The notes: generated by a model not told the origin, from the sequence alone. 64,000 bases of DNA from Bordetella genomosp. 1 (GCF_002261335.1 NZ_NEVL01000001.1:62001-126000); one strand, 5' to 3'; shown: positions 16,343 to 25,641, counted from the first letter of the stretch. Program-made: numbers and translations.

Positions 16343-16348
16343 ATTATA
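16343..16348 (-). promoter_or_regulatory. Putative -10 box of the SET-domain gene
   Basis: A perfect TATAAT on the minus strand, 77 to 82 bp before the chosen ATG. No clear -35 hexamer is at ideal spacing. Confidence 0.5.
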
Positions 16349-16474
16349 TCGACGCGAATGCGACGCGGACTGTCACAATCGGTGTGCCGTGGCGCGGGGG
16401 CGGACAGCGGCGTATAGTTGCGCCGCACTGGCGCGGCGCACGGCCCGCGGCCACTTCATCTTTACCTGCACGCC

Positions 16475-17386
16475 ATGATCATTCGTCCGCGTCACACCGC
16501 TTTCGGGCTGTTCTTCATCCTGCGCGGTTCCATCATCCCCAACATCCTGTCGCGGCTGATCTTCATCGTGCTGTGGAGCTGCCTGGTGGCCTGGCTGTAC
16601 CAGGCCGGGCACTTCGTGCCGGGGCACCTGAGCTCGATGCCGTTCTTCTCGCTGTTCGGCCTCGCGCTGTCGGTGTTCATGGGCTTTCGCAACAACGTCT
16701 GCTACGACCGCTGGTGGGAGGCGCGCAAGCAGTGGGGCAACCTGATCGTGCAGGCCCGCACCCTCACGCGCGAAACGGTGGCGCTCGCCGATCCCGAGCT
16801 GGCGCGGCGCCAGGGGCTGCGCATCGTGGCGATGGCCCACGCGCTGGTGGCGCGGCTGCGCGACCAGGACGCGCTCGATGCGGCGCGGCCGTGGCTGCCG
16901 GCCCAGGCCCAGGCCAGCCTCGCGTCCTGTCGCAACGTGCCGCAGGCGCTGCTGGCCGAGCTCACCCGCGACTACATCGCGGCGCAGCGCGCCGGCCACT
17001 ACGGCGAGATCACCTGCCAGGGCCTGCTGCGCAGCGTGCGCGAATGCGGCGCCATCCACGCGGCCTGCGAACGCATCAAGAACACGCCCACGCCCTTCGC
17101 CTATACGCTGCTCCTGCACCGCACGGCGTGGCTGTTCTGTCTGTTGCTGCCGCTCGGCCTGGTCGGCGCGCTCGGCGCCCTCACGCCCCTGGCGATCGCC
17201 ATCGTGGCCTACACCTTCTTCGGCCTCGACGCGCTCGGCGACCAGCTCGAAGAGCCCTTCGGCCTGGACACCAACGACCTGCCCCTGTCGGCCCTGGCGC
17301 GCCAGATCGAGATCGACGTGCGCGAAACGCTGGGCGACACCGACCTGCCCGAGCCGCTGCTGCCGCAGGGTTATCTGCTGCAGTAA
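16475..17386 (+). CDS. Bestrophin-like membrane channel protein
   Basis: A 303-residue membrane protein of the bestrophin/RFP-TM family. It has two hydrophobic spans near the N-terminus (residues about 25-75), the family motif NNVCYDRWWEARKQWG (about residues 72-87), and two further spans near residues 215-260, then a FGLDALGDQLEEPFG segment near residue 255. Bacterial members form pentameric ion channels. I chose the ATG at 16475 (MIIRPRH). It converges on hipA with a 9-bp gap. No operon partner is visible. Confidence 0.87.
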   Translation: MIIRPRHTAFGLFFILRGSIIPNILSRLIFIVLWSCLVAWLYQAGHFVPGHLSSMPFFSLFGLALSVFMGFRNNVCYDRWWEARKQWGNLIVQARTLTRETVALADPELARRQGLRIVAMAHALVARLRDQDALDAARPWLPAQAQASLASCRNVPQALLAELTRDYIAAQRAGHYGEITCQGLLRSVRECGAIHAACERIKNTPTPFAYTLLLHRTAWLFCLLLPLGLVGALGALTPLAIAIVAYTFFGLDALGDQLEEPFGLDTNDLPLSALARQIEIDVRETLGDTDLPEPLLPQGYLLQ

Positions 17387-17395
17387 CGCCCGGCC

Positions 17396-18748
17396 TCAGC
17401 CGGCGAGCACATCGGCGGCCGCCAGCATGCCGCCGAACACGCATTCGGCCAGCCGCCCGGGAAAGCCTGCGGGCAGGCGGTCCCGCACCGAACGGATGAC
17501 CTCCGGGGTGCGCGCGACGAGCGCGTCGATCACGGCCTCGACGCCGCTGCCATCGGGACTGACGACGCCATGTGCGGCACCGGTCTCGAGCCAGTGCCGG
17601 CGCCGGATGTCCCGCATCACCCAGTGCGGGTTTTTCGCGCGCACGGCCATCGCCATTCGAGCCTTGAACGGCGACAGCATGTTGGGTCCGGAGCCGATGA
17701 TCGGGTAAGCCGAGATCACGTCGTAGAGCGGCGTGAGCGCGTAGGCGCCGCCCTCGCGCAGGAAGAGGCTGAAGTTCTTCGCGTGGCCATCCGTGGCGCG
17801 CAGCATCCAGAACAACACCTGGGCCTGAAAGAAGAGGTGGCGATCGCGCTCGGGCGCGACCGAGGTCGCCAGGACCTTCATGATCTCCCGCACGCCGGGG
17901 CCGCCGTCCGCCTCGTAGCGCAGATGGGGCGGCGTTGCCGTGGCCTGGCACATGTCCTCTTGCGGCAGACGCAGCAGCCGGCGTCGACCCTGCGCGTCGG
18001 TCCACCAGGCGCGGTCGAAGCGCTCGACCGCCAGCACTTTCATGTCTTCGAATTGCAAGGGTTGCGCATGCGCCACCGGCAGTCCGTAAGCGCGCAGGAT
18101 CTCCGAGCAGAGCCATTCGTTCTCGACGGATTCGCTCAAGTCGAACTTCAGGTTGCCGACCAGGCCGAGGGGCAGCTTGAAAATGTGGCTGGTGGGCGTT
18201 GTGCCCCGCGTCCGGCACCATCGGCCGTCCCACCAGAGCAAGGCGGCTTTTTCCTGGGCGCCGGCGATGGAAATGCGGAAGTCGTCGTTCACCGCCGGAT
18301 CGCTGCCCGGCGGCGCGGGCGCCACGGTGTAGCGCAGTATCTGTGCAACCTCGGCCTCGCTCAGGGGCGTGGCTTCGATCTGGCCGGCCGGCGCAGGCGG
18401 CTGGCCGTCAGGCAGCACGCGCAGCGCACCCACGCAATCCCGGCCGGTTTCGCTCAACAGCGCGAAGGCATCGGTCGAGCGCGTGTGGAAGCGCCGCGCG
18501 ACGCGCTCGCGGATGTCCTTGCTGTCGGGCAACAGGTTTTCGAAATAGGCGCGCACCGCGGGGCCGCGGTGGGGCCGATTGCCCGGCGTGAACGGCAGCG
18601 ACAACGACAGCGGCCGGCCCTGTGCCGACGCTGCCCATGCGGCGTCGTACTGCAGCTCGTCGCCCGTGCGGGGCTGCTGGCGCCAGGTGCCGACGAACGC
18701 ATCATTCATCCAGAGCTGTAGCGTCTGCGAATGCGGCCGGCGTCCCAC
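17396..18748 (-). CDS. hipA: HipA-family serine/threonine kinase toxin
   Basis: A 450-residue HipA of usual length. It keeps the elements of the E. coli kinase: the autophosphorylation loop SIAGAQEK with S160, HIFKLPLG (residues 188-195), RFDR (243-246), the LPQEDMCQAT stretch (261-270), the catalytic ATDGHAKNF (D320, N325) and YDVISAYP (D343). HipA phosphorylates glutamyl-tRNA synthetase in E. coli and causes dormancy until neutralised by HipB. Translation appears to start at a GTG at 18748, three bases after hipB; the first ATG (18709) would remove part of the first strand. All kinase residues I could check are intact, so it looks active. Confidence 0.93.
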   Translation of the reverse strand: MGRRPHSQTLQLWMNDAFVGTWRQQPRTGDELQYDAAWAASAQGRPLSLSLPFTPGNRPHRGPAVRAYFENLLPDSKDIRERVARRFHTRSTDAFALLSETGRDCVGALRVLPDGQPPAPAGQIEATPLSEAEVAQILRYTVAPAPPGSDPAVNDDFRISIAGAQEKAALLWWDGRWCRTRGTTPTSHIFKLPLGLVGNLKFDLSESVENEWLCSEILRAYGLPVAHAQPLQFEDMKVLAVERFDRAWWTDAQGRRRLLRLPQEDMCQATATPPHLRYEADGGPGVREIMKVLATSVAPERDRHLFFQAQVLFWMLRATDGHAKNFSLFLREGGAYALTPLYDVISAYPIIGSGPNMLSPFKARMAMAVRAKNPHWVMRDIRRRHWLETGAAHGVVSPDGSGVEAVIDALVARTPEVIRSVRDRLPAGFPGRLAECVFGGMLAAADVLAG

Positions 18749-18751
18749 GTT

Positions 18752-19009
18752 TCACCACCGCGGGCCGGTTGACGGGGCCGGCGGCGTATCGCCTTCCTGG
18801 CGCAGCACCATCTGCACGCCGAGCAGGCTCAGCAGTTCCAGCAGGCGTCCGGCGCTGACCTTCTCGGCGTTGCGCTCGAGCGCCGACAGGGTCTGCTGCG
18901 TGACGCCCAGGCGCAGCGCCGCGTCGGCCTGGGTCAGCCCGGCCTGCTTGCGAAAGCTCTGCAGCAAGGTCGGCAGTTGTTGGGCGGTGCGGACGGTGAA
19001 ATCGGGCAT
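18752..19009 (-). CDS. hipB: HipB-family antitoxin and autorepressor
   Basis: An 85-residue HTH (XRE/Cro) protein with the helix-turn-helix AGLTQADAALRLGVTQQTLS (about residues 23-42). HipB binds HipA and represses the operon. The last residue is tryptophan (ends GPRW), as in E. coli HipB, whose C-terminal W88 interacts with HipA and promotes HipB turnover. I chose the ATG at 19009, giving the family length; the longer upstream extension would come from the operator region. Its stop is 3 bases before the hipA GTG. The promoter region behind it carries an operator array (19053-19138). Confidence 0.92.
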   Translation of the reverse strand: MPDFTVRTAQQLPTLLQSFRKQAGLTQADAALRLGVTQQTLSALERNAEKVSAGRLLELLSLLGVQMVLRQEGDTPPAPSTGPRW

Positions 19010-19052
19010 GGCGGAGCGGGAGGGAAACCGGGGGGGCGTACAAATCCTAGTT

Positions 19053-19138
19053 TGTAAACGCGGTTTACGCAATATGGTTTGTATTTTGCAGATACAGCCC
19101 TTGGTTTGTATTCTGCTTTTACAGCGCACAGACTGTAT
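19053..19138. promoter_or_regulatory. hipBA operator array: TGTAW...WTACA sites at exact 27-bp spacing
   Basis: Three 17-bp imperfect palindromes of the form TGTAW-N7-WTACA occupy 19053-19069 (TGTAA/TTACG), 19080-19096 (TGTAT/ATACA) and 19107-19123 (TGTAT/TTACA). Their starts are exactly 27 bp apart, and a fourth half-site TGTAT begins at 19134, again 27 bp on. They lie 44 to 129 bp upstream of hipB. A further inverted repeat with perfect six-base arms (TACAAA/TTTGTA) lies nearby at 19039-19056. This is the expected layout for HipB autorepression through several operators. Confidence 0.8.
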
Positions 19139-19165
19139 CCGGCGCGTCGAAGCGCGCCGGCCGTC

Positions 19166-19645
19166 TCACACCGGCGCGGTCGGCGGCTCGAGCAGCGGCA
19201 GGCGGGTTTCCTTCAGGCTGCGCAGCACGAAGCAGGACTTGCTGTGGCGGATGCCGGGAATGCGGTAGAGGCGCTGGCGCAGCAGGCGCTCGTAGTCGCG
19301 CGTGTCGCGCACGGCGATGCGGATGTAGTAGTCGTAGTCGCCCGACACCAGGAACGCCTCGAGCACCTCCGGAATCTCGGCCAGGGCGCGGCCGAACTCG
19401 TACAGCGTTTCCTCGCTGTGGCTCTCCAGGGTCACGTGCACGATCACGGTGTCGGTGTAGCCGAGCTTGGCCGGGTCGAGGTCCACCGTATAGCCCCGGA
19501 TCACGCCCGCCGTTTCCATGCGCTTGATGCGGTTCCAGCAGGGCGTGGACGACAGGCCCACGGCCGCGCCGATCTCGTTGAGGCTGGCCCGCGCGTTGTC
19601 CTGCAGGGCGCGCAAAATCGCGAGGTCGAACTTGTCGAGGTGCAT
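19166..19645 (-). CDS. Lrp/AsnC-family transcriptional regulator
   Basis: A 159-residue Lrp-type regulator: an N-terminal winged helix-turn-helix (DLAILRALQDNARASLNEIG then GLSSTPCWNRIKRME, about residues 7-44) and a C-terminal ligand-binding RAM domain with VSGDYDYYIRI (about residues 100-110). Such proteins respond to amino acids. It is divergent from an acetolactate synthase gene with 94 bp between the start codons, which suggests that it controls branched-chain amino acid synthesis there. Confidence 0.93.
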   Translation of the reverse strand: MHLDKFDLAILRALQDNARASLNEIGAAVGLSSTPCWNRIKRMETAGVIRGYTVDLDPAKLGYTDTVIVHVTLESHSEETLYEFGRALAEIPEVLEAFLVSGDYDYYIRIAVRDTRDYERLLRQRLYRIPGIRHSKSCFVLRSLKETRLPLLEPPTAPV

Positions 19646-19707
19646 TTTTCTTTGGTTCGGCGTTTTAAAAGGTCAATTTACTGTGCCGACCGGGATTTTG
19701 GGGAAAA

Positions 19708-19724
19708 GAAGATAAAAATTCTTC
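19708..19724. promoter_or_regulatory. Candidate Lrp-type operator between the Lrp gene and acetolactate synthase
   Basis: An AT-rich inverted repeat with perfect arms GAAGA and TCTTC around TAAAAAT, inside the 94-bp divergent intergenic region just before the acetolactate synthase start. Its base composition differs sharply from the high-GC surroundings, as expected for an Lrp target. Confidence 0.45.
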
Positions 19725-19739
19725 CCGATCCCCCCTAAG

Positions 19740-21578
19740 ATGTTCACCATGAATGATCGTCTGCACAGCCAAGCCATCGCCGCCCTCGTCCCCGCCGAGG
19801 CCCCCGCCGCCACGCATCCGCTCAACGGCGCCCGCATCCTGCTCGACACGCTGATCGAGCTCGGCGTGGACACCGTGTTCGGCTATCCGGGCGGCGCGGT
19901 GCTGCCGCTCTACGACGCGCTCTACGCCGAGCCGCGGCTGCGGCACGTGCTGGTGCGCCACGAGCAGGCCGCCGTGCACGCCGCCGAAGGCTATGCGCGC
20001 ACCACGGGCCGTCCGGGTGTCGTGTTCGTTACCTCGGGCCCCGGCATGGCCAATACCACCTCGGGCCTGCTCGACGCGATGTGCGATTCGATCCCGGTGC
20101 TGTGCGTGAGCGGCCAGGTCGCCACCACCGCCATCGGCACCGACGCGTTCCAGGAGTGCGACGCGATCGGCATCTCGCGCTCGGTCACCAAGTGGAATAC
20201 GCAGATCCGCGGCGTCGACGACGTGGCCACCGTGGTGGGCCGCGCCTTCGCCCTCACCCGCCAGGGCCGGCCCGGTCCGGTGCTGGTCGATTTCCCCAAG
20301 GATGTGCAGCTCGCCGTGCCGGCCGATGCCGCGCAGGACGAGGCCGGCGCGCTGGCGCGCGGGCAGATCGCGGCCCTGCGCGCGCGCCGCCAGAGCGGCA
20401 AGAGTGCGGCACGCGTGCCCGCCGGCGCGGTGCGCCGCGCGGCCGCGATGATCGCCGAGGCGCGCCGTCCGGTGTTCTACGGCGGCGGCGGCCTGATCAA
20501 TTCCGGCCCGGCGGCCTGCGCCGCCTTCACCGAGCTGGTGCGCGCCACCGGCGCGCCCTGCACGCTCACCCTGATGGGCCTGGGCGCGTTCCCCGCCTCC
20601 GATCCGCAGTTCGTCGGCATGCTGGGCATGCACGGCACGCTCGAGGCCAACATGGCCATGCACAACGCCGACCTGGTGGTCTGCATCGGCGCGCGCTTCG
20701 ACGACCGCATCACGGGCAAGCTTTCCGAGTTCTGCCCCCACGCGCGCAAGATCCATCTCGACATCGATCCCGCCTCGATCAACAAGGTGGTGCGCGTGGA
20801 CGCCGCGCTGGTGGGCGACTGCCTGCAGCTGGTGCAGGCGCTGCAGGGCGAGCTGCGCGACGTGCCGATGCCGGCCGCGCGCCTGGCCGACTGGTGGCGC
20901 CGCATCGACACCTGGCGCGCGCAGGATTGCCTGGGCTACGCGCCGGCCGCCGACGCGATCCTGCCGCAGCACCTGATGGCCCGCCTGAATGCGGCGCTGG
21001 CCGACCGCGACGCGGTCGTGTCCACCGACGTGGGCCAGCACCAGATGTGGGCCGCGCAATACCTGCGCTTCGACCAGCCGGGCCGCTGGCTCACCTCCGG
21101 CGGCGCCGGCACCATGGGCTACGGCGTGCCGGCCGCGATCGGCGCGCAGGTGGCGCATCCCGACCGCACCGTGGTGTGCGTGAGCGGCGACGCCTCGGTG
21201 CTGATGAACATCCAGGAGCTGTCCACCGCCATGCAGCACGAGGCGCCGGTCAAGGTCGTGTTGTGCAACAACGGCTACATGGGCATGGTGCGGCAGTGGC
21301 AGGAGCTGATCCACGGCGGGCGCTACAGCCACAGCTACAACGCCTCCCTGCCCGACTTCGTCGCGCTGGCGCGCGCGTTCGGCTGGGGCGCGGCGCGGGT
21401 CGAGCATCCCGACCAGCTCGACGCGGCGCTGGCCGAGTGCCTGGCGCACGACGACCCCTACTTCCTCGACGTCACGGTCACCGCACAGGAAAACTGCTTC
21501 CCGATGATGCCGGCCGGCGTCGGCCATCACCGCATGATGCTGTCGGCCGACAACTGGTACGAAGACGACACGGCCTGA
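19740..21578 (+). CDS. ilvB: Acetolactate synthase, catalytic (large) subunit
   Basis: A 612-residue thiamine-diphosphate enzyme of the acetolactate synthase family. It has the N-terminal [13 protein letters not shown] and [17 protein letters not shown] (with the ThDP-activating glutamate), the FAD-region [12 protein letters not shown], and the C-terminal ThDP motif [16 protein letters not shown] with [11 protein letters not shown]. It joins two pyruvates, or pyruvate and 2-oxobutanoate, in branched-chain amino acid synthesis. No small regulatory subunit (IlvH/IlvN) gene adjoins it. Starts at 19740 and 19749 are both possible; the ribosome site is weak. An Lrp-type regulator lies divergently upstream. 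Confidence 0.92.
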   Translation: MFTMNDRLHSQAIAALVPAEAPAATHPLNGARILLDTLIELGVDTVFGYPGGAVLPLYDALYAEPRLRHVLVRHEQAAVHAAEGYARTTGRPGVVFVTSGPGMANTTSGLLDAMCDSIPVLCVSGQVATTAIGTDAFQECDAIGISRSVTKWNTQIRGVDDVATVVGRAFALTRQGRPGPVLVDFPKDVQLAVPADAAQDEAGALARGQIAALRARRQSGKSAARVPAGAVRRAAAMIAEARRPVFYGGGGLINSGPAACAAFTELVRATGAPCTLTLMGLGAFPASDPQFVGMLGMHGTLEANMAMHNADLVVCIGARFDDRITGKLSEFCPHARKIHLDIDPASINKVVRVDAALVGDCLQLVQALQGELRDVPMPAARLADWWRRIDTWRAQDCLGYAPAADAILPQHLMARLNAALADRDAVVSTDVGQHQMWAAQYLRFDQPGRWLTSGGAGTMGYGVPAAIGAQVAHPDRTVVCVSGDASVLMNIQELSTAMQHEAPVKVVLCNNGYMGMVRQWQELIHGGRYSHSYNASLPDFVALARAFGWGAARVEHPDQLDAALAECLAHDDPYFLDVTVTAQENCFPMMPAGVGHHRMMLSADNWYEDDTA

Positions 21579-21602
21579 GGCCGCACCGCCCGCCCGCGCG
21601 CC

Positions 21603-24128
21603 TCAGGGCCAGGGCGTGCCGTTCCGGGCCAGCAGGTCGCGCGCGCGGCTGTTGGCGTAACCCGCCACCCCGGCCGTCTGGTCCAGGTCGCACTCCGGCA
21701 CGGCGCGCGCGGCGTCCAGCACCTGCCGTTGCACCTGCGCCTGGGGCGGGCTGAGCGGCCCGTCCAGCGCCACCTGCCACGCCGCCACGTCGGCCACCGC
21801 CTTGCCGCACAGCGCCGGCGTGCGCACCATCTGCGCCACTTCCGGAAGCAGCAATGCCACCTTGCCCTGTTCGCCCGCCACCACCATGTTGACGAGCGGC
21901 AGCGCGGCCGGCCATTGCATGCCGTGGTTCTCGCGTATCTCGTAGCCGGCGCGTTCGGCAGGATCGGCGCCGGCGGCGAGCCAGGCCGCGTACAGTTCAT
22001 CGGGCAGCCAGGGCAGGGCCAGCGGCGGCAGGTTGCCGCGCGCCGAGGCGTCGGTGCTGCGCGGGTCGCGCAGCGCCACGCCGGCCGTCACCATGGCCTC
22101 GGCGGTGGCGCGCCACTGCGCCAGCACCGGCTGCCACGCGGCCGGATCGCTGGCCGCGCGGCCCCGGGCCGTGTTCCAGTTGGCGAGCACCCGCTGCAGC
22201 GGCCGCGCCGTGAGCGGGGCATGCGGGGCCTTCGCGTGCGCACGCAGCGTGGAAATCAGGTCGGGCGAGGCGTACATCGCGGCGGACTCGAGCGCGGCCT
22301 CCAGGCCGTTGCGCGGAACCTGCTTGTCCGGCGCGCCGAGGCCGCCCACCGACACATCGGCGCCGTGCTGCAACAGGAAGTCCAGATTGGCCGGCGGCCG
22401 CGGCGTCTTGCCGGGCGCCAGTTCGCCGGGATGGCTGCGCAGCGTCTCGAGCAGCGGCGTGATCCAGACGGGGCGGTCGCCGTAGTAGGCGGAGATGTAG
22501 GCGCTGTCCACGTTCGCGCCGCGCGCCACCAGCGCCTCGGCCAGCCAGCGCGTGTCGGCTGAGGTCAGCGCCGCCTGCAGCACGCTCTCGCCGCGCTTGT
22601 TGCGCGCGTTCGCGTCGGCGCCCTGCTCCAGCAGGAATTCGAGCGTGGCGCGGTTCTTGTTGTTGTAGCGCGCGCGTTGCATCAGCAGCGTGTTCTGGTC
22701 GCTGTCGCGCGCCTCGACGTCGGCGCCCGCGCCGATCAGCAGACGCGCGACCGCGTAGTGCTCCGGCGTCAGCGCAGGCGCGTTGCTCGGCGGCAGCGCG
22801 CGCGCGAGCAAGGGGCTGCCGCGCACCGCGTCGAGCCTGGCGCCGGCGCGCAGCAGCGCCTCCACGGTGGCCGGCCGCGCGCGCATCACCGCGTGGGCGA
22901 GCGGCGTCAGGCCCTTCGCGTCGAGGTCGTCGGGCGCGATGCCTTGCGCGATGGCGCGGCCGAGCGCCGAGGCATCGCCGGAGGCGGCCGCGTCGTGAAG
23001 GGTCCGGTGCGGCACGCAGCTCGCCGCATCCAGGCTGGCCACGCCGAGCGTGGCGACGAGGCGCTGCGCGATGTTCGACGGAATCGTCTCGCCCTGCGCG
23101 AGCATGCGGCCGCAGTAGCTGCGATAGTCTTCCTGGGCCATCACCAGGTTGTAGTGGCGCGCCTCGGGCGTGGTGGCGGCCTGCTGCAGCTGGACGTAGG
23201 CGTCGCCGCGGTTGAGCAGCGCGGGGCGGCGCTCCGGCGCGCGCCACAGGACCTCGTCGAGCACCGCCACGGCCGAAGCCGGTCGGCGCGCCTCGGCCAG
23301 CCAGAAGCCGTAGTCGTTCAGGCGCGTGAGGGTGGCCGGATCGGCGAGCCCGGGATCGATGGCGCGGATGTCGACCTGCGCGAGCAGCCGCGTCATGGCG
23401 TCCAGGCCGGCGATGAAGCGTGCCCGGTCCTTGCGGTCGGTTTGCGCCACCGCGGCATGCAGGCGTGCCAGCTCGGCCGGCGCGTCGATGGCCGGCTCGG
23501 GCACGAAGCGGATCTTGTGCGGATCGCGCGTGACGGGTTCGAGCCGCGGCGGCAGGCGCGGCCGGCTGGCCGCGAGCGCCTGCGCACGGGCCTCGTCGTT
23601 CCATTGCACGGGCACATACAGGGTGAGCCCCGCCACGTCGGCCTGCACGCGCATCACGCTGCCGTCGGCGCGCACCAGGAAGGCCTGCACCGTGTCCGAA
23701 CCGGCGCCGCGCGGGCGGTATTCCACCCAGTAGCTCTGGTCGGCGGGGAACGGGCCGAGCAGGCCGATCTCCTGCGCGGTGTCGGGCTGGCCGCCGAGTT
23801 GCTCCAGCGGCATGACCAATGGTTGCGAGCGCAACACTTGCCTGGCCTGCCCGGCCGCGCCCTCGAAGCGATAGACGTAGAGCAGATTGGCGTAGCGCCC
23901 CACCACGGTCGCGCCGTCCCGGCCCGGCGTGCCGCCGACGCGGGCCTCGCGCGGGTCGATCGGGTAGCCGCTGAGCCGCGCCGCCGTGATCGCCTCGCCG
24001 ATGTCGAAGGCGTGCGCGAGGGAGGGCACGGCTGCCGGCGCGGCCAGCAGCGCGGCGCACAACAGGCGCGGCAACAGGCCACGGCGCGGGCTGCGGGGGC
24101 GTGCGGAGAAGGCGGCGGGGTTCGTCAT
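21603..24128 (-). CDS. Large exported protein with ankyrin repeats
   Basis: An 841-residue protein with a signal peptide (arginine-rich PRSPRRG, then a hydrophobic core ending near SLAHA, about residue 40). A region without recognised family follows, then ankyrin-type repeats from about residue 400: LDAKGLTPLAHAVMRARPAT, AVARLLIGAGADVEARDSDQ, LEFLLEQGADANARNKRGES and LDFLLQHGADVSVGG. It is probably periplasmic or outer-membrane linked and acts by protein binding. I prefer the ATG at 24128 because a TACATAAT promoter-like box ends seven bases before it, which would give a nearly leaderless message; the ATG at 24137 is the alternative. It stands alone. Confidence 0.8.
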   Translation of the reverse strand: MTNPAAFSARPRSPRRGLLPRLLCAALLAAPAAVPSLAHAFDIGEAITAARLSGYPIDPREARVGGTPGRDGATVVGRYANLLYVYRFEGAAGQARQVLRSQPLVMPLEQLGGQPDTAQEIGLLGPFPADQSYWVEYRPRGAGSDTVQAFLVRADGSVMRVQADVAGLTLYVPVQWNDEARAQALAASRPRLPPRLEPVTRDPHKIRFVPEPAIDAPAELARLHAAVAQTDRKDRARFIAGLDAMTRLLAQVDIRAIDPGLADPATLTRLNDYGFWLAEARRPASAVAVLDEVLWRAPERRPALLNRGDAYVQLQQAATTPEARHYNLVMAQEDYRSYCGRMLAQGETIPSNIAQRLVATLGVASLDAASCVPHRTLHDAAASGDASALGRAIAQGIAPDDLDAKGLTPLAHAVMRARPATVEALLRAGARLDAVRGSPLLARALPPSNAPALTPEHYAVARLLIGAGADVEARDSDQNTLLMQRARYNNKNRATLEFLLEQGADANARNKRGESVLQAALTSADTRWLAEALVARGANVDSAYISAYYGDRPVWITPLLETLRSHPGELAPGKTPRPPANLDFLLQHGADVSVGGLGAPDKQVPRNGLEAALESAAMYASPDLISTLRAHAKAPHAPLTARPLQRVLANWNTARGRAASDPAAWQPVLAQWRATAEAMVTAGVALRDPRSTDASARGNLPPLALPWLPDELYAAWLAAGADPAERAGYEIRENHGMQWPAALPLVNMVVAGEQGKVALLLPEVAQMVRTPALCGKAVADVAAWQVALDGPLSPPQAQVQRQVLDAARAVPECDLDQTAGVAGYANSRARDLLARNGTPWP

Positions 24129-24155
24129 GGGGCGCATTATGTACCGGCCCGCACG

Positions 24156-24187
24156 AAAAAAGGCGGCGCCCGTTGCGGGGCGCCGCC
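24156..24187 (-). terminator. Rho-independent terminator after the aldehyde dehydrogenase operon
   Basis: On the minus strand a perfect nine-base-pair stem (GGCGGCGCC with GGCGCCGCC) is followed by six T. It lies 21 bp downstream of the aldehyde dehydrogenase stop codon. Confidence 0.88.
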
Positions 24188-24207
24188 TGCACGTGTGACG
24201 GGAGAGT

Positions 24208-25641
24208 TCAGTCGTGCTTGATCGCGATGGTCTTGAGCACGGTGAAGCCGTACAGCGCCTCGAAGCCCTTCTCGCGGCCGTGGCCGCTGGCCTTCACGCC
24301 GCCGAAGGGCAGCTCGACGCCGCCGCCCGCGCCATAGTTGTTGATGAACACCTGGCCGCTGCGCACCTTGCGCGCCACGCGCAACTGGCGTGCGCCGTCG
24401 CGCGTCCAGACGCTGGCGGCGAGGCCGTACTCGGTGGCGTTGGCGATGCGGATCGCGTCGGCCTCGTCATCGAACGGAATCGCGACCAGCACCGGGCCGA
24501 AGATTTCTTCCTGCGCCAGGCGGTGCTCGACGGGCACGTTGCCCAACAGCGTGGGCGCCTGGAAGAAGCCGCCCTTGGGGGCGTCGGCCACGACCTGGCC
24601 CTGGGCGACCTTCTGGATGCCCTCGGCCTCGGCGTCGCGCAGGAAGCGCTGCACGCGCTCGAGCTGGGTCTGGCGGATCAACGGACCGCAATCGAGGTCG
24701 GCCGACCCCGCGCCGGTGCGCAGCGCCGAGAAGGCCTGCGCGAGACGATCCATCAGCTTGTCGTAGATGCTGCGTTCGATCACCAGGCGGCTGCCGGCCG
24801 AGCAGGTCTGACCGGCGTTCTGCACGATGGCGTTGACCGCCACCGGCACCAGCGCGTCGAGGTCGGCGTCGGCGAAGATGATCTGCGGCGACTTGCCGCC
24901 CAGCTCGAGCGTGACGGGCACGTGGCGCTCGGCCGCGGTCTGGGTGACCAGCACGCCCACGCGCGGCGAGCCGGTGAACGAGATGTGGTCGACGCCGGGA
25001 TGGCGCGTGAGCGCGTCGCCGGCCTCGTGGCCGTAGCCGGTGACGATGTTGAGCGCGCCGGCCGGGAAGCCGACCTCGGCGGCCAGCTCGGCCACGCGCA
25101 GGATCGACAGGCAGGCGTCTTCGGCGGGCTTGACCACGCAGGCGTTGCCGGCGGCAAGCGCGCCGCCGATGCTGCGGCCGAAGATCTGCAGGGGATAGTT
25201 CCACGGCACGATGTGGCCGGTGACGCCATGCGGCTCGCGCACGGTGAGCACGGTGTAGCCGGCCTGGTAGGGGATGGTCTCGCCCATCAGCTTGTCGGCG
25301 GCGCCGCCGTAGAACTCGAAGTAGCGCGCCACGGCGGTGACGTCGGCGCGGGCCTGCTTGATCGGCTTGCCGCAGTCGCGCGACTCGATCTGCGTGAGCT
25401 CGTCGTGATGGTCGAGGATCTTGACCGCCAGCTTGAGCATCAGCCGGCCGCGCTCGGCGGCGGACAGCTTGCCCCAGGCGCCCTCGTAGGCGCGGCGGGC
25501 GGCCTGCACGGCCAGGTCGATGTCGGCCGCGTTGCCGCGGGCGAGCTGATCGAAGGTCTCGCCGGTGGACGGATCGATGACGTCGATGGATTCACCGGAG
25601 GAACCGGCCACCGGCCGGTTGTCGATAAAGTGCTGCTTCAT
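24208..25641 (-). CDS. NAD(P)-dependent aldehyde dehydrogenase
   Basis: A 477-residue aldehyde dehydrogenase with the full family set: the proton-relay asparagine in VPWNYPLQ (near residue 150), the glutamate in LELGGKSPQ (near residue 250), and the catalytic cysteine in NAGQTCSAGSR (near residue 284). It oxidises an aldehyde to an acid; the substrate is not evident. The ATG at 25641 follows an AGGTGG ribosome site, and upstream in-frame codons lack one. It is the last gene of a five-gene operon with an ABC transporter and an SDR, which suggests import of an alcohol or aldehyde source, oxidation by the SDR, then by this enzyme. Confidence 0.92.
   Translation of the reverse strand: MKQHFIDNRPVAGSSGESIDVIDPSTGETFDQLARGNAADIDLAVQAARRAYEGAWGKLSAAERGRLMLKLAVKILDHHDELTQIESRDCGKPIKQARADVTAVARYFEFYGGAADKLMGETIPYQAGYTVLTVREPHGVTGHIVPWNYPLQIFGRSIGGALAAGNACVVKPAEDACLSILRVAELAAEVGFPAGALNIVTGYGHEAGDALTRHPGVDHISFTGSPRVGVLVTQTAAERHVPVTLELGGKSPQIIFADADLDALVPVAVNAIVQNAGQTCSAGSRLVIERSIYDKLMDRLAQAFSALRTGAGSADLDCGPLIRQTQLERVQRFLRDAEAEGIQKVAQGQVVADAPKGGFFQAPTLLGNVPVEHRLAQEEIFGPVLVAIPFDDEADAIRIANATEYGLAASVWTRDGARQLRVARKVRSGQVFINNYGAGGGVELPFGGVKASGHGREKGFEALYGFTVLKTIAIKHD

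Noticed and set aside
19010-19129. Longer hipB start at 19129
   Set aside because: The added N-terminal residues would be encoded by the operator repeats and have no place in the HipB family; the ATG at 19009 gives the usual length.
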